A stretch of 64,000 nucleotides of DNA, from contig JAFGDQ010000019.1 of NCBI GenBank assembly GCA_016932015.1, positions 75,214-139,213 of the forward strand. Reading direction: 5' to 3'. Shown here piece after piece: positions 28,018 to 37,130 of the stretch. The position numbers and the translations under genes were made by a program. Each line of letters begins with the position of its first letter. Position 1 is the first letter of the stretch. This stretch comes from Spirochaetota bacterium (lineage in GTDB: Bacteria; Spirochaetota; UBA4802; JAFGDQ01). The notes under the pieces are model-generated. The model was not told where the DNA came from and searched no databases. It worked only from the letters and a program-made list of their open reading frames with translations.

Positions 28018-29586
28018 TTATTTTTTATAAAGCAGATATTCTATTCCATCAACAAGCGCCTGCCATGAAGCTTCGATAATATTTTCCGATACCCCGACAG
28101 TTCCCCAGTGAGAGTTCTTGTCTTTCTGCTCGATTATAACTCTGACAGCTGCAGCTGTGCCGGCTTTTTCGTCAAGAACCCTGACTTTATAGTCGGTTAA
28201 ATGCAGTTCGCTGATTTTGGGATAGAATTTTTCAAGCGCCTTTCTGAGCGCGTTGTCAAGCGCTTCAATCGGTCCGTCTCCGTTTGACGCTGTATGTTCC
28301 TCTTTACCGTCAACTTCCACTTTAATAGTGGCTTCGCAGATTATGGGAGCGTCCTCTTTTTTTTCTGTTATTACTCTGAAGCCTTTTAATTTAAAAAACG
28401 GAATATATTCACCTGTTGCTTTCCTTATTAGCAGTTCGAATGATCCCTCTGCGGATTCGAACTGGAATCCCTGATCCTCCAGGTGTTTCACTTTCTTTAA
28501 CAGGTCTTTTGAGAAATTGATATTATTATCAATATCAATTCCAAGTTCTTTTGCTTTAAATTCAATATTGCTTTTTCCTGAAAGTTCGGAAATAAGTATC
28601 ATTCTCTTATTTCCTACTGATTCCGGGTCCACATGTTCATATGTCCTTGTGTCCCTTGCTATGGCTGAAACATGCAGGCCTGCCTTTGTGGAAAAGGAGC
28701 TGCTTCCGACATACGGAGCCCTCTCATTATGAGCAAGGTTGGCAGTTTCGCTTACGATCCTGCTTACTTCTGTAAGATGCACAAGAGCTTCAGACGATCT
28801 GCATTCATATCCCATTTTTAAAGCAAGGTTCGGGATAACTGTTGTCAGGTCCGTATTGCCGCAGCGTTCACCGTATCCGTTTATCGTTCCCTGCACGGAT
28901 TCTGCTCCTGCCATAACAGCAGCAATTGAGTTGGCCACTGCAACTCCCGAGTCATTGTGGCAATGTATTCCTATCGGTATATTCAGTTCCTTTGCAACCT
29001 TTTCTACGATTTCTTCAATTTCATATGGAAGGCAGCCGCCGTTAGTGTCACAGAGTACAGCCATATCAGCTCCGGCTTCCCTGGCTTTCATCATGGTCTC
29101 CAGAGAGTATTCCGGATTAGCCTTGAAACCGTCAAAGAAGTGTTCGCCGTCAATAAAGACTGTGCATCCCTTATCTTTCAGGAATGCTATTGTTCCGTAA
29201 ATTAGATCAAGATTTTTTCTAAGTCCGATTTTTAAGGCTTTTTCAACCTGAAATTCAGATGCTTTTGCAACGATGGTAACTACATCCGCTTTTGAATTGG
29301 TCAGTGCCTGAAGCATTTCATCTTTTTCATATGATTCTGATTTTGCATGCTTTGTTGATCCGAAAGCGGCAATTTTTGAATGCTTCAGGTTCAGTTTTTT
29401 TACTTCGTCAAAGAAAAAGTCATCTTTGGGATTTGATCCGGGATGGCCTCCTTCTATGAAATCGACTTTGAGCCTGTCAAGTTCTTCAGTAATACGAAGT
29501 TTGTCATGTATGGAAAAAGAGATGCCGACAGTTTGTGCCCCGTCTCTTAAAGTTGTGTCATAAATAGATATTAGTTTTCCCTTCAA
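28018..29586 (-). CDS. cimA: (R)-citramalate synthase
   Basis: 522 aa from TTG 29586 with gaagga ahead. HMGL-like TIM barrel (5-275): YDTTLRDGAQ, SKIAAFGSTKHA (typical CimA), IGIHCHNDSGVAVANS, GYGERCGN. The C-terminal LeuA regulatory domain (about 370-520) includes NGDGPIEALDNALRKAL. It condenses pyruvate and acetyl-CoA to citramalate, the threonine-independent isoleucine route known in Leptospira. The C-domain suggests isoleucine feedback control. First gene of the minus-strand run. Confidence 0.93.
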   Translation of the reverse strand: MKGKLISIYDTTLRDGAQTVGISFSIHDKLRITEELDRLKVDFIEGGHPGSNPKDDFFFDEVKKLNLKHSKIAAFGSTKHAKSESYEKDEMLQALTNSKADVVTIVAKASEFQVEKALKIGLRKNLDLIYGTIAFLKDKGCTVFIDGEHFFDGFKANPEYSLETMMKAREAGADMAVLCDTNGGCLPYEIEEIVEKVAKELNIPIGIHCHNDSGVAVANSIAAVMAGAESVQGTINGYGERCGNTDLTTVIPNLALKMGYECRSSEALVHLTEVSRIVSETANLAHNERAPYVGSSSFSTKAGLHVSAIARDTRTYEHVDPESVGNKRMILISELSGKSNIEFKAKELGIDIDNNINFSKDLLKKVKHLEDQGFQFESAEGSFELLIRKATGEYIPFFKLKGFRVITEKKEDAPIICEATIKVEVDGKEEHTASNGDGPIEALDNALRKALEKFYPKISELHLTDYKVRVLDEKAGTAAAVRVIIEQKDKNSHWGTVGVSENIIEASWQALVDGIEYLLYKK

Positions 29587-29865
29587 TTTTTTCCTTCAAA
29601 AATTTTGTAAATATAGTACTGTATTTAATAACTGATAAAAAATCAGCATACAGCTAATAAATTATTTGTCAAACTACATATATGATATTAATTGGTTCCA
29701 TAAGATATAATTTTTAAATGCAGTAAACTAATTTTTTCGAAAATTTTATAATATTTAATTTTTGCAAAAGATAAATGATAGTATTTTTTTTAACATGATT
29801 TTTGATTATTGCTTTTTATAGAGATACTGCTGTTTTTCATTGTTATATAAAATATTAATTAAATA
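29587..29865. other. AT-rich divergent region between cimA and the small membrane protein
   Basis: About 280 bases with no gene, repeat or strong hairpin. It must carry the cimA promoter on the minus strand, which I cannot single out from the AT background. The right edge leads into a clear plus-strand promoter. Confidence 0.4.
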
Positions 29866-29894
29866 TTGACAATATTATTGTTTTTGTCGATAAT
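29866..29894 (+). promoter_or_regulatory. Predicted sigma-70 promoter of the small membrane protein
   Basis: TTGACA (29866-29871), 17-base spacer, GATAAT (29889-29894). The start would be near 29901, with a leader of about 35 bases. The best-formed vegetative promoter in the window. Confidence 0.65.
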
Positions 29895-29935
29895 GTTAGT
29901 AAGGCTGTATATATCATACTTTTTTGAGGCGCCTT

Positions 29936-30226
29936 ATGGATAGTATAAAATTTATAATAATTCTTTTCTTTGTTATATCTTTTCTATTTTCAGTTGCATC
30001 CATAATATTTATTGCCTTACTTCAGAAAAATAACAAGAGAATTACAGAAAGAAGCGGAGTTGACAGAAGAGCCGTTCAAAGAAGAGCCGAAGAAAGAAGA
30101 AAATCCGGCCGTGAATGTTCGGGCAGAAGGAACAGTGACAGGCGCGGAGTAGACAGACGCGTAAGGGAAGGTTCTATTTTTGACAGGGAAAATTTTTTAG
30201 GTACTTTAAGCCCTTCACTTTCCTGA
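29936..30226 (+). CDS. Small membrane protein with arginine-rich tail
   Basis: 96 aa from ATG 29936 (an upstream in-frame start at 29924 adds MRRL). One N-terminal membrane helix (about 5-28, IIILFFVISFLFSVASIIFIALL) is followed by a highly basic tail with spaced RR pairs: VDRRAVQRRAEERRKSGREC, SGRRNSDRRGVDRRV. The DRR/ERR spacing of 4-8 residues suggests a nucleic-acid or acidic-partner binding helix held at the inner membrane. No family recognised. It stands alone behind a strong promoter. Confidence 0.65.
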   Translation: MDSIKFIIILFFVISFLFSVASIIFIALLQKNNKRITERSGVDRRAVQRRAEERRKSGRECSGRRNSDRRGVDRRVREGSIFDRENFLGTLSPSLS

Positions 30227-30251
30227 TAATCTTATCTGTATTTATTGCTTT

Positions 30252-31490
30252 TTAAAAAAGAACCCCTGCAAAGTTATCGATTTCTTTCAATATTTTCTCC
30301 AGCATATTTACATTGTTATAATCCAGTTGATTATTATCTTTTTTAAGTTTTAAATTATTCAAATTTTTAAACAGGCAATTTATAGCACTGCCGAACCCGA
30401 GATCATCATTCATTTTCTCTTCAAAATCTTTTTTTATAAAATTTATCTCTTCCGTTATTCCGGGTGCGGATTTTTTTGACGAATTTTTTACACTCAGGAT
30501 TTTTCTTACCAGGCTTCTGATGGAGTCCAGGTAGTCAGATGTTTCATTAAATTTTTTATCAGTAAGGTTTAATTTTTTCCTGTAATGCGTATAAAGCAGA
30601 AAAAATCTCAGGTGATAAGGCTTGTGTCTGTTTCTGAGCATATCTTCAGGATAAAGAATATTGCCTCTGCTTTTTGACATTGATTTGCCGTTCGCAATTA
30701 AATGTTCGCCGTGTAAATAGTATTTCGCGTATTCTTTCCCTGAAATCGACTCAATAATTGCAATATTATAGTCATGATGCCTGAAAATATTGTCTATTCC
30801 GCCGCAGTTAATATCAATACTGTAACCGAGATGCTCGGTGATAATTGCCGGATCCTGAATATTCCATGAAGGCCTGCCTTTTCCGATTTCCGTATCCCAG
30901 ACAGTTATATCACCTTCTTTGTATCCGTGCCATAAAATGAAATCCCCCCTGTTCCATCGCCTGCCGTTATATGTATCCTTTTTAAAACGAACTTTTGTTT
31001 TCGGCCACTTGCTCATGTCAAGTTTAAAAAGTTTGCCGAACCCATTGAACTTGAGAGGGTCAAAAAATATATCGCCATTATATTTGTACGCATGTCCGCT
31101 TTGAAGAAGTTTTTTAATAAGAAGTACTGTCTGTTTTTTACCGGTTGAGGAACGGGGTACAGGATTCGGCAGCTCAATTCCGAGCAGTTTTGCTTCCGAG
31201 AAAAATCTTTTTGCTATATCATCTGTTAAGGCATCAACCTTTTCACCTTTTGTTTTTGCTTCTGTTATTGTCTTGTCCTCTATATCAGTCATGATTGTTG
31301 TGTATTTGACTTTATATTTAAGATGCTTTAAATATTTTATCAAAAGGTCTTCATAAAGAAATGTTCTGTAATTTCCGATGTGGGGCCTTCTGTAAATAGA
31401 CGGGCCGCAGGAAAAGACGATAGCTTTTCCTGGTTGAATAGGTTTGAAAATTTCCTTTGAACGGGACATTGTATTATATAGTTTAAACAT
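30252..31490 (-). CDS. Cysteinyl-tRNA synthetase paralogue with altered zinc site
   Basis: 412 aa. Class I synthetase fold of the CysRS family: CGPSIYRRPHIGN (28-40), NCGGIDNIFRHHD (228-240), GKSMSKSRGN (268-277), and a DALR-like helical end (MNDDLGFGSAINCLF). Of the four zinc ligands in E. coli CysRS, Cys28 and His238 are kept, but Cys209 becomes Asp213 (WNIQDPAI for WHIECSAM) and Glu238 becomes Asn242. The first K of KMSKS is Ser270. It stops after the DALR region, about 50 residues short of CysRS and as long as MshC. It may ligate a different amino acid or a non-tRNA acceptor. Confidence 0.8.
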   Translation of the reverse strand: MFKLYNTMSRSKEIFKPIQPGKAIVFSCGPSIYRRPHIGNYRTFLYEDLLIKYLKHLKYKVKYTTIMTDIEDKTITEAKTKGEKVDALTDDIAKRFFSEAKLLGIELPNPVPRSSTGKKQTVLLIKKLLQSGHAYKYNGDIFFDPLKFNGFGKLFKLDMSKWPKTKVRFKKDTYNGRRWNRGDFILWHGYKEGDITVWDTEIGKGRPSWNIQDPAIITEHLGYSIDINCGGIDNIFRHHDYNIAIIESISGKEYAKYYLHGEHLIANGKSMSKSRGNILYPEDMLRNRHKPYHLRFFLLYTHYRKKLNLTDKKFNETSDYLDSIRSLVRKILSVKNSSKKSAPGITEEINFIKKDFEEKMNDDLGFGSAINCLFKNLNNLKLKKDNNQLDYNNVNMLEKILKEIDNFAGVLF

Positions 31491-31572
31491 TTGCTCTTTC
31501 CGTATTATATTGTGAATATTTTCTGGTAATATATACAGGTGGGATAATATAAAATCCTGGAATGGATGTTAA

Positions 31573-32247
31573 TTATGCCATCATCTGATTTGCCTTATTT
31601 ATTAAATCCTTCATAAGAGTTATTGTCTTCTTATAATCTTCTGTGTTAAAAATACCGGATCCTGAAACAAAAACATTAGCTCCTGCTTTGGCGATTTTTT
31701 CAATGTTATCGGTATTTATTCCGCCGTCTACATTGAGTTCAATATCAAAATTGTTTTTATCTATCAGAATCCTGAGAAGTTCGATTTTCTGTATGGTATT
31801 TTCAATAAATTTCTGACCACCGAAGCCGGGGTTTACGCTCATAATAAGTACCATATCAACAAATTCAAGTATGTAGTCAAGCGAGCTTAACGAAGTGGAC
31901 GGATTTAATGAAACACCTGCCTTTACTCCCTTTTCCTTTATGTATGTAATTGTACGGTTAAGGTGCGGGCATGTTTCAGCATGAACTGTCAGAATATCAC
32001 TTCCTGCTTCTATAAAATCATCCAGATATCTGTCAGGGTCGCTTATCATCAGGTGAACATCAAGCGGAAGTTTTGTAACTTTCTTTGCCGCTTTTACAAT
32101 TAATGGACCTATCGTTATATTTGGGACAAAGTGCCCGTCCATTACGTCAATATGTATGTAATCAGCTCCTGCTTCTTCGATTGCCTTGATTTCTTCACCA
32201 AGCCTGCTGAAATCTGCTGAAAGAATTGAAGGGGAGATTTTTCCCAT
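31573..32247 (-). CDS. rpe: Ribulose-phosphate 3-epimerase
   Basis: 224 aa, full length. TIM barrel with all signatures: ISPSILSADFSRLGEEI at the N-terminus, IHIDVMDGHFVPNITIG, LPLDVHLMI, VLIMSVNPGFGGQKFI, LNVDGGINTDNI, FVSGSGIF. Interconverts ribulose-5-phosphate and xylulose-5-phosphate in the pentose phosphate pathway. Ribosome site ggaaa. About 80 bp ahead of the CysRS paralogue. Confidence 0.96.
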   Translation of the reverse strand: MGKISPSILSADFSRLGEEIKAIEEAGADYIHIDVMDGHFVPNITIGPLIVKAAKKVTKLPLDVHLMISDPDRYLDDFIEAGSDILTVHAETCPHLNRTITYIKEKGVKAGVSLNPSTSLSSLDYILEFVDMVLIMSVNPGFGGQKFIENTIQKIELLRILIDKNNFDIELNVDGGINTDNIEKIAKAGANVFVSGSGIFNTEDYKKTITLMKDLINKANQMMA

Positions 32248-32439
32248 GATTTATTTCCTTTTTCTTATATAATAATGTGAGTCCGAATTCTTACTATGTA
32301 ATTTTTGTATAATTTAACACAGTGAATAGGTTGAAAATCGATGTCAAATAATTATTTATAACAAATATATTTAAATTTGCGCTTTATTCAGGACAAAATG
32401 AATTTTTTAAAGATCTATATTTGTTGTAATCTTTTTTTA

Positions 32440-32850
32440 TCACGTTTTGTGAAATAAGTTATTATAGTAACTTGCAAGTATCAGGTATATATTAATAAGA
32501 ATTCCGCAAATTTCAATTAAAGGCAGCAGGATTATTGTCGAAAGAAGAGCGCCTGCAATTGAGCAGAAGTGGTCCATTGAGTCAACTACAGAGGCAGAGG
32601 CATACTAATTATCTGAGCCCGTTTTAAACAGAACAGGAAAAACCCCGCCTGTCGGAAAAGAAAAAACAAAAATCAGAAGCCGGTAAAACGTTTCAATTTC
32701 AAAAATCGTATTAGCCAAAATGAATAATAAGGCAATCATAACAGATGAAAAAATTTATTGTAATCTGAAATTGAAATTGTATTTTTAGCGAAGAAATAAC
32801 TTCCGGCTAAGACACAATTAGAATATTTCCTGATTATTGATTTACAGAAT
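32440..32850 (-). pseudogene. Decayed polytopic membrane-protein gene (spermidine-synthase-like membrane domain)
   Basis: Translating the minus strand in this 640-base gap gives a broken membrane protein. A first piece (about 32850-32740) reads KYSNCVLAGSYFFAKNTISI. After a frame change comes MIALLFILANTIFEIETFYR and FPTGGVFPVLFKTGSDN, a TAG at 32605-32607, then in the same frame YASASVVDSMDHFCSIAGAL and LSTIILLPLIEICGIL to a stop at 32440. FPxG...YAxDxxGxxxGALLxxxxLLP is the pattern of the membrane half of fused spermidine-synthase-like proteins. The 5' part is missing. Regions 32248-32439 and 32851-32889 hold nothing I recognise. Confidence 0.55.
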
Positions 32851-32889
32851 TATAATAAGAAAAACAATAATTTTTCGGTTATATGGTTT

Positions 32890-35196
32890 TTAATCGGGTT
32901 TATTATACGGAAGAAGTATTCTAAAACTTTTTCCGTCTGCAGAAGTAACCGGCCCTTCTAAAATGCACTGCATTCTGTCTGTAGCGGCTTTTACTGTCGC
33001 AAGGCCAAGCCCGAACCGGCTTCTTGTGGAAAAGAAAGGATGATATATCTTTTCAAAATTTTCAGATGGTATTTTCTCACCTGTATCAAAGAAATTAAAC
33101 GCGATATATTCTTTCATGTTTTCTTTGATTTTTGTAATGTCAGTTTCGAGTAAAGGCTTTCTTGAAGCTAAAAATTTTATAAAATCGCTTCTGTTCTCTT
33201 CAGTAAATGAATTGTAGTCTTCAATAATATTATTTAGCGAATATTCATGCACTACATCATTTGTAATTATTACATAATTATAAACAGAAAGAATAATCTT
33301 CCCTTCATGTTCTATTGATTCCAAACTGTTTGATAAAATTTCCATTATAGTTTTTTCTAATAGATCGTTATCAATCATCAATTCAAGATCCGCAGGGATA
33401 AACGTTTCTTCAGTATACTGAATATTTTTGTCTGATGTGTTCCCGGATATATTTATAAAAGAGGAAATGAATTTCATTAAATCGGAAATGCAAAGCGACC
33501 CGGATTTAACTTCATATTTTTCGTCGAAAAGGAATGCGAGTTTCTGAAGGAGAATATGAATGTCGTTAATCTGGGGATTGATATCGTTGATATCGGGATC
33601 GTTAACCTGTGACAGCTTCTGACGCACATTATTATATTCATTAAGAATATACTGTGTAACGGAATTTAAGCCGTTTATCATATCCGGATTTATTCCTCTT
33701 TTCTGAAGATCGCTAATAGTTATTGAATCCTTTAACGCGGTCGCGATATAAGTAGATAATGTTTCGATAATATGCTCGTCAATTTCCTCAAAAGTCCCGT
33801 CTTTTTTATTCAGCACCTGAATGACGCCTATAAAATTTTTTTCAAGATCAAGCAGAGGTGCGCTTAATATTGTTTTTGTTTCATAACCTGTCTGCCTGTC
33901 TACCGTCTTGCTGAAATTGGGATTGTTGTACGCATCCTTAACATTAACTATTTTTTTTAATTTAAAAACTTCTCCGACTATTCCCTGGTCTTCCGGCATC
34001 CTGAATTCCTGCTTTTCCTCGCTGAATGCCGGGCCTGAACGAAGTTCTTTTTTTTCTTTATCGTGAAGAAATACTGTTGTTCTGTCCGCGTTCAGGGCTT
34101 TAGCTGACAGCTTCCTTATGTTTTCAAAAAGCTGGACTATATTTTTTTCGTGGATAATTTCCTTTGTAATTTCTATGACATTTTCAATTGACCGAAGCCG
34201 GTTTAACGTATCCTGTATTGAGCTGCTAATAATTTTTCGCTGTTCAGAGATTTCATCAAGAAAAGCAGATTCACTTCCCTCGTATATTTTTTTCAGATTT
34301 TTATTTTTAAAAAATATAAACAACAGGGCTATGGAAAGTTCATAAAAAAACAGTAATACTGATTTCAGAAGGATATTATTCTCTGTAATCAGCTGATCCG
34401 GAAAAGCGATTACTGCTGAAACAGGTATAAGGATTGAAAGCAGCAGAAAAACCGGAAGTATTTTTAAATATTTTAAAACAGCCCATTTAATGTTGAGGGT
34501 GAGGAATTTTGAGTTCAGAATCGTATTCTTTTTAATAAAAATATCTTTTATAAAAATATTATTTTTCATTATTTGTTCTGTTTTACTGTCTGAAATATTC
34601 TCTAAATCTGCAGCTATTTCCTTGTCATATAAAAAATAAGAGGATTCTTTTTTTCTGAACGGAACATCAACATCGCCGAAAATTTCTTCAAGATTAAAGG
34701 GGTATGATTTTACTGTTACATGGGCAAGTGGCAAATTCCATTTTTTCGGAAGCTGTGAAAGCATTCCTTTGATATATTCAGTAAAAAAATAATTAGGATT
34801 TCCGGCTTTATTTTCGGAGCGAATTGATAATGCAAGGGAGGTCTTTCCTGTTTTCTTTATTTCAAATTTCAGGTACGGAAACAGTTCTTTTAATATTTCA
34901 CCTGATCTGGTTATTGTTCCGGAAAGTCGGAATCTGATTCCAGGAATTGTCATGTTCCTGAAAAGTTTTGTCTGTGTATAATATCTTCCGGCATTGTAGC
35001 AGAAAAGCTGGTCGCCGGACATTTTCTGAAAATAGTAAAGAATCCGATTGAACTTTTCACATGCTACATTTGCGGAAGATATCTGCTCCTTTTTAATGGA
35101 AAAGATATGAAAAAAATAGTCGGCTAATGTCAGGTCATTATAATAATATTCAATGAAATTATAGAGCTCATTCAGTATGTCCGTATTGATATACAT
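32890..35196 (-). CDS. Membrane-bound GAF/HATPase signalling protein
   Basis: 768 aa. Residues 1-215 form an unrecognised N-terminal domain (FNRILYYFQKMSGDQLFCYNAGRYYTQTK), two membrane helices lie at about 245-305, then a coiled coil, a GAF domain (about 345-495: ADRTTVFLHDKEKKELRSGPAF) and a histidine-kinase-type ATPase domain with N box EILSNSLESI, G1 FFDTGEKIP, and HPFFSTRSRFGLGLATV. I see no His in a normal H box, so it may use an atypical phosphoacceptor or act without autophosphorylation. Lies 29 bp after glmS. Confidence 0.75.
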   Translation of the reverse strand: MYINTDILNELYNFIEYYYNDLTLADYFFHIFSIKKEQISSANVACEKFNRILYYFQKMSGDQLFCYNAGRYYTQTKLFRNMTIPGIRFRLSGTITRSGEILKELFPYLKFEIKKTGKTSLALSIRSENKAGNPNYFFTEYIKGMLSQLPKKWNLPLAHVTVKSYPFNLEEIFGDVDVPFRKKESSYFLYDKEIAADLENISDSKTEQIMKNNIFIKDIFIKKNTILNSKFLTLNIKWAVLKYLKILPVFLLLSILIPVSAVIAFPDQLITENNILLKSVLLFFYELSIALLFIFFKNKNLKKIYEGSESAFLDEISEQRKIISSSIQDTLNRLRSIENVIEITKEIIHEKNIVQLFENIRKLSAKALNADRTTVFLHDKEKKELRSGPAFSEEKQEFRMPEDQGIVGEVFKLKKIVNVKDAYNNPNFSKTVDRQTGYETKTILSAPLLDLEKNFIGVIQVLNKKDGTFEEIDEHIIETLSTYIATALKDSITISDLQKRGINPDMINGLNSVTQYILNEYNNVRQKLSQVNDPDINDINPQINDIHILLQKLAFLFDEKYEVKSGSLCISDLMKFISSFINISGNTSDKNIQYTEETFIPADLELMIDNDLLEKTIMEILSNSLESIEHEGKIILSVYNYVIITNDVVHEYSLNNIIEDYNSFTEENRSDFIKFLASRKPLLETDITKIKENMKEYIAFNFFDTGEKIPSENFEKIYHPFFSTRSRFGLGLATVKAATDRMQCILEGPVTSADGKSFRILLPYNKPD

Positions 35197-35211
35197 TTTA
35201 AATAAAATGTA
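35192..35211 (-). promoter_or_regulatory. Palindrome overlapping the GAF/HATPase start codon
   Basis: TACATTTTA-AA-TAAAATGTA: two perfect 9-base arms around an AA centre, with the ATG of the gene inside one arm. It could be an operator, or a hairpin that hides the start codon; the ribosome site upstream is weak. Confidence 0.35.
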
Positions 35212-35225
35212 ATCCCATTTTCTAT

Positions 35226-37055
35226 TTACTCAACAGTAACACTTTTTGCCAGATTCCTGGGCTGGTCAACATCGCAGCCTCTCAATACTGCAATATGATA
35301 TGCAAGCATTTGTAGCGGAATTACTGTTACGAGCGGTGCAAACATTTTTCTGACTCCGGGAACATAGATGACATGATCAGCATAGTTTTGAATGTCTTCA
35401 TCTCCTTCAAAAGCGACCGCAATAATCTTCCCGTTACGGGCTTTTATTTCCTCCATATTGTTAATAACTTTGGAATATACTTCATCTTTTGGAGCGATTA
35501 TGACTACGGGCATGTTTTCGTCAATTAGTGCAATGGGGCCGTGTTTCATTTCAGCTGCAGGATAACCTTCTGCATGTACATAGGATATTTCTTTCAGTTT
35601 AAGAGCGCCTTCCAGGGCAACCGGATACTGCACGCCTCTTCCCAGGTAAAGAAAATTTTTGCTGTCTTTATACTGTTTCGCGATCTCTTTGATTTCATTG
35701 TCTTTGGCAAGTATTTTTGTTACTATTTCAGGGATTTCTTTAAAATGTTTGATATATAGTTTAATTTCTTCTGCTGTATTTTGTCTTTTTCTTGCAAGAA
35801 GCAGAGTAAGCAATATAAGCACTGAAACCTGTGAAGTGAATGCTTTTGTGGATGCTACACCGATTTCAGGACCGGCATGTATGTATACACCGCCGTCGGT
35901 TTCACGGGCTATTGTACTGCCTACAACATTGGTTATTCCGAGTACTTTAATTCCAAGAGTTTTAGCTTCCTGTAGTCCGGCCAGAGTATCCGCTGTTTCT
36001 CCGGACTGGCTGATTACAATAGCAAGATCTCCTTTTTTTAATATAGGTTTTCTGTATCTGAATTCGGAAGCGTATTCTACTTCAACCGGAATCCTGGCAA
36101 ACTCCTCGATCAGGTACTCTCCGATAATACCTGCATGAAAAGAGGTTCCGCAGGCAATAAATATAATGCGTTCTATTTCATTCAATTCCTTGTCGCTCAG
36201 GTTCAGCCCGTCCAGCCTGATAGATCCGGTATCCGCAAGCATTCTTCCCCTGAAGGCGTTGGTTATTGTTTCAGGCTGTTCAAAGATTTCCTTAAGCATG
36301 AAATGATCGAATCCCTGTTTCTCTATGGACTCGATATCCCAGTTGATATCTTCTATTCGTTTGTCAATTGCCTTTTTGTCAAGTCCATAGGTTTTAAAGG
36401 AATCCTTCTCTAATTCGATTACTTCATTATCCTCTACATATATTACCTTCTGGGTATGCTCAACAATTGCGCTTGCATCGGAAGCTATGACCATTTCGGA
36501 TTCGCCGATTCCGAGAATTAAGGGGCTGCCTTTTTTTGCTGCAATGATTTTATGAGGTTCTTTTTTTGAAACAACAAGTATCCCGTATGTGCCTTCTAAT
36601 TTTGATAAAGCTTTTAATACAGAATCAAGTAATGAGTATTTCTGGTAATAATATTCAATTAAATGAACGATTACTTCGGTGTCGGTATCGCTTTTCAGAT
36701 TATGGCCGTATTTGATCAGCATCTTTTTTATAACAGCATAATTTTCAATGATCCCGTTGTGTACAACAGCGATTTCATTCCGGCAGTCACAGTGCGGATG
36801 CGCGTTAATATCCGAAGGTATGCCGTGAGTAGCCCATCTTGTATGACCTATGCCTGTTGTATATTTAGCAAGTTTATTATGGTCAAGTCCGGAAGATAGT
36901 TCTGCAATTTTTCCGATCTGCTTTTTAACATAAAGATCGCTGTTAACAAGTGCGATTCCGACTGAATCATATCCCCTGTATTCAAGCCTCTTTAATCCGG
37001 TTATAAGAATATCCGAAGCATTCTTTTCACCGACATATCCAATTATTCCACACAT
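35226..37055 (-). CDS. glmS: Glutamine-fructose-6-phosphate aminotransferase
   Basis: 609 aa from ATG 37055, the standard glmS length. This start puts the nucleophile Cys right after Met (MCGIIGYVG) and has aaggag upstream. Glutaminase domain 1-220 (GHTRWATHG, HNGIIENY, DTEV), then two SIS domains (CGTSFHAG, SQSGETADTL, STKAFTSQ, GRGVQYPVALEGALKLKEISY) and the C-terminal LAKSVTVE. It commits carbon to UDP-GlcNAc for peptidoglycan and surface sugars. I see no glmS ribozyme in the 75-base leader. Confidence 0.97.
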   Translation of the reverse strand: MCGIIGYVGEKNASDILITGLKRLEYRGYDSVGIALVNSDLYVKKQIGKIAELSSGLDHNKLAKYTTGIGHTRWATHGIPSDINAHPHCDCRNEIAVVHNGIIENYAVIKKMLIKYGHNLKSDTDTEVIVHLIEYYYQKYSLLDSVLKALSKLEGTYGILVVSKKEPHKIIAAKKGSPLILGIGESEMVIASDASAIVEHTQKVIYVEDNEVIELEKDSFKTYGLDKKAIDKRIEDINWDIESIEKQGFDHFMLKEIFEQPETITNAFRGRMLADTGSIRLDGLNLSDKELNEIERIIFIACGTSFHAGIIGEYLIEEFARIPVEVEYASEFRYRKPILKKGDLAIVISQSGETADTLAGLQEAKTLGIKVLGITNVVGSTIARETDGGVYIHAGPEIGVASTKAFTSQVSVLILLTLLLARKRQNTAEEIKLYIKHFKEIPEIVTKILAKDNEIKEIAKQYKDSKNFLYLGRGVQYPVALEGALKLKEISYVHAEGYPAAEMKHGPIALIDENMPVVIIAPKDEVYSKVINNMEEIKARNGKIIAVAFEGDEDIQNYADHVIYVPGVRKMFAPLVTVIPLQMLAYHIAVLRGCDVDQPRNLAKSVTVE

Positions 37056-37130
37056 TAATAGGTCTCCTTTCCGGTAATACTTGTTTAGTAATATTTTTTC
37101 TTCATATATTTTCAGCCGGAATGATTTCAA

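Noticed and set aside
35659-36138. 159-codon open frame opposite glmS
   Set aside because: It is the antisense shadow of a well-conserved glmS and has no recognisable protein features. Similar shadows over cimA and other genes were dropped.
37056-37130. glmS ribozyme or riboswitch in the glmS leader
   Set aside because: The 75-base gap is too short for the ribozyme core and shows no matching fold.
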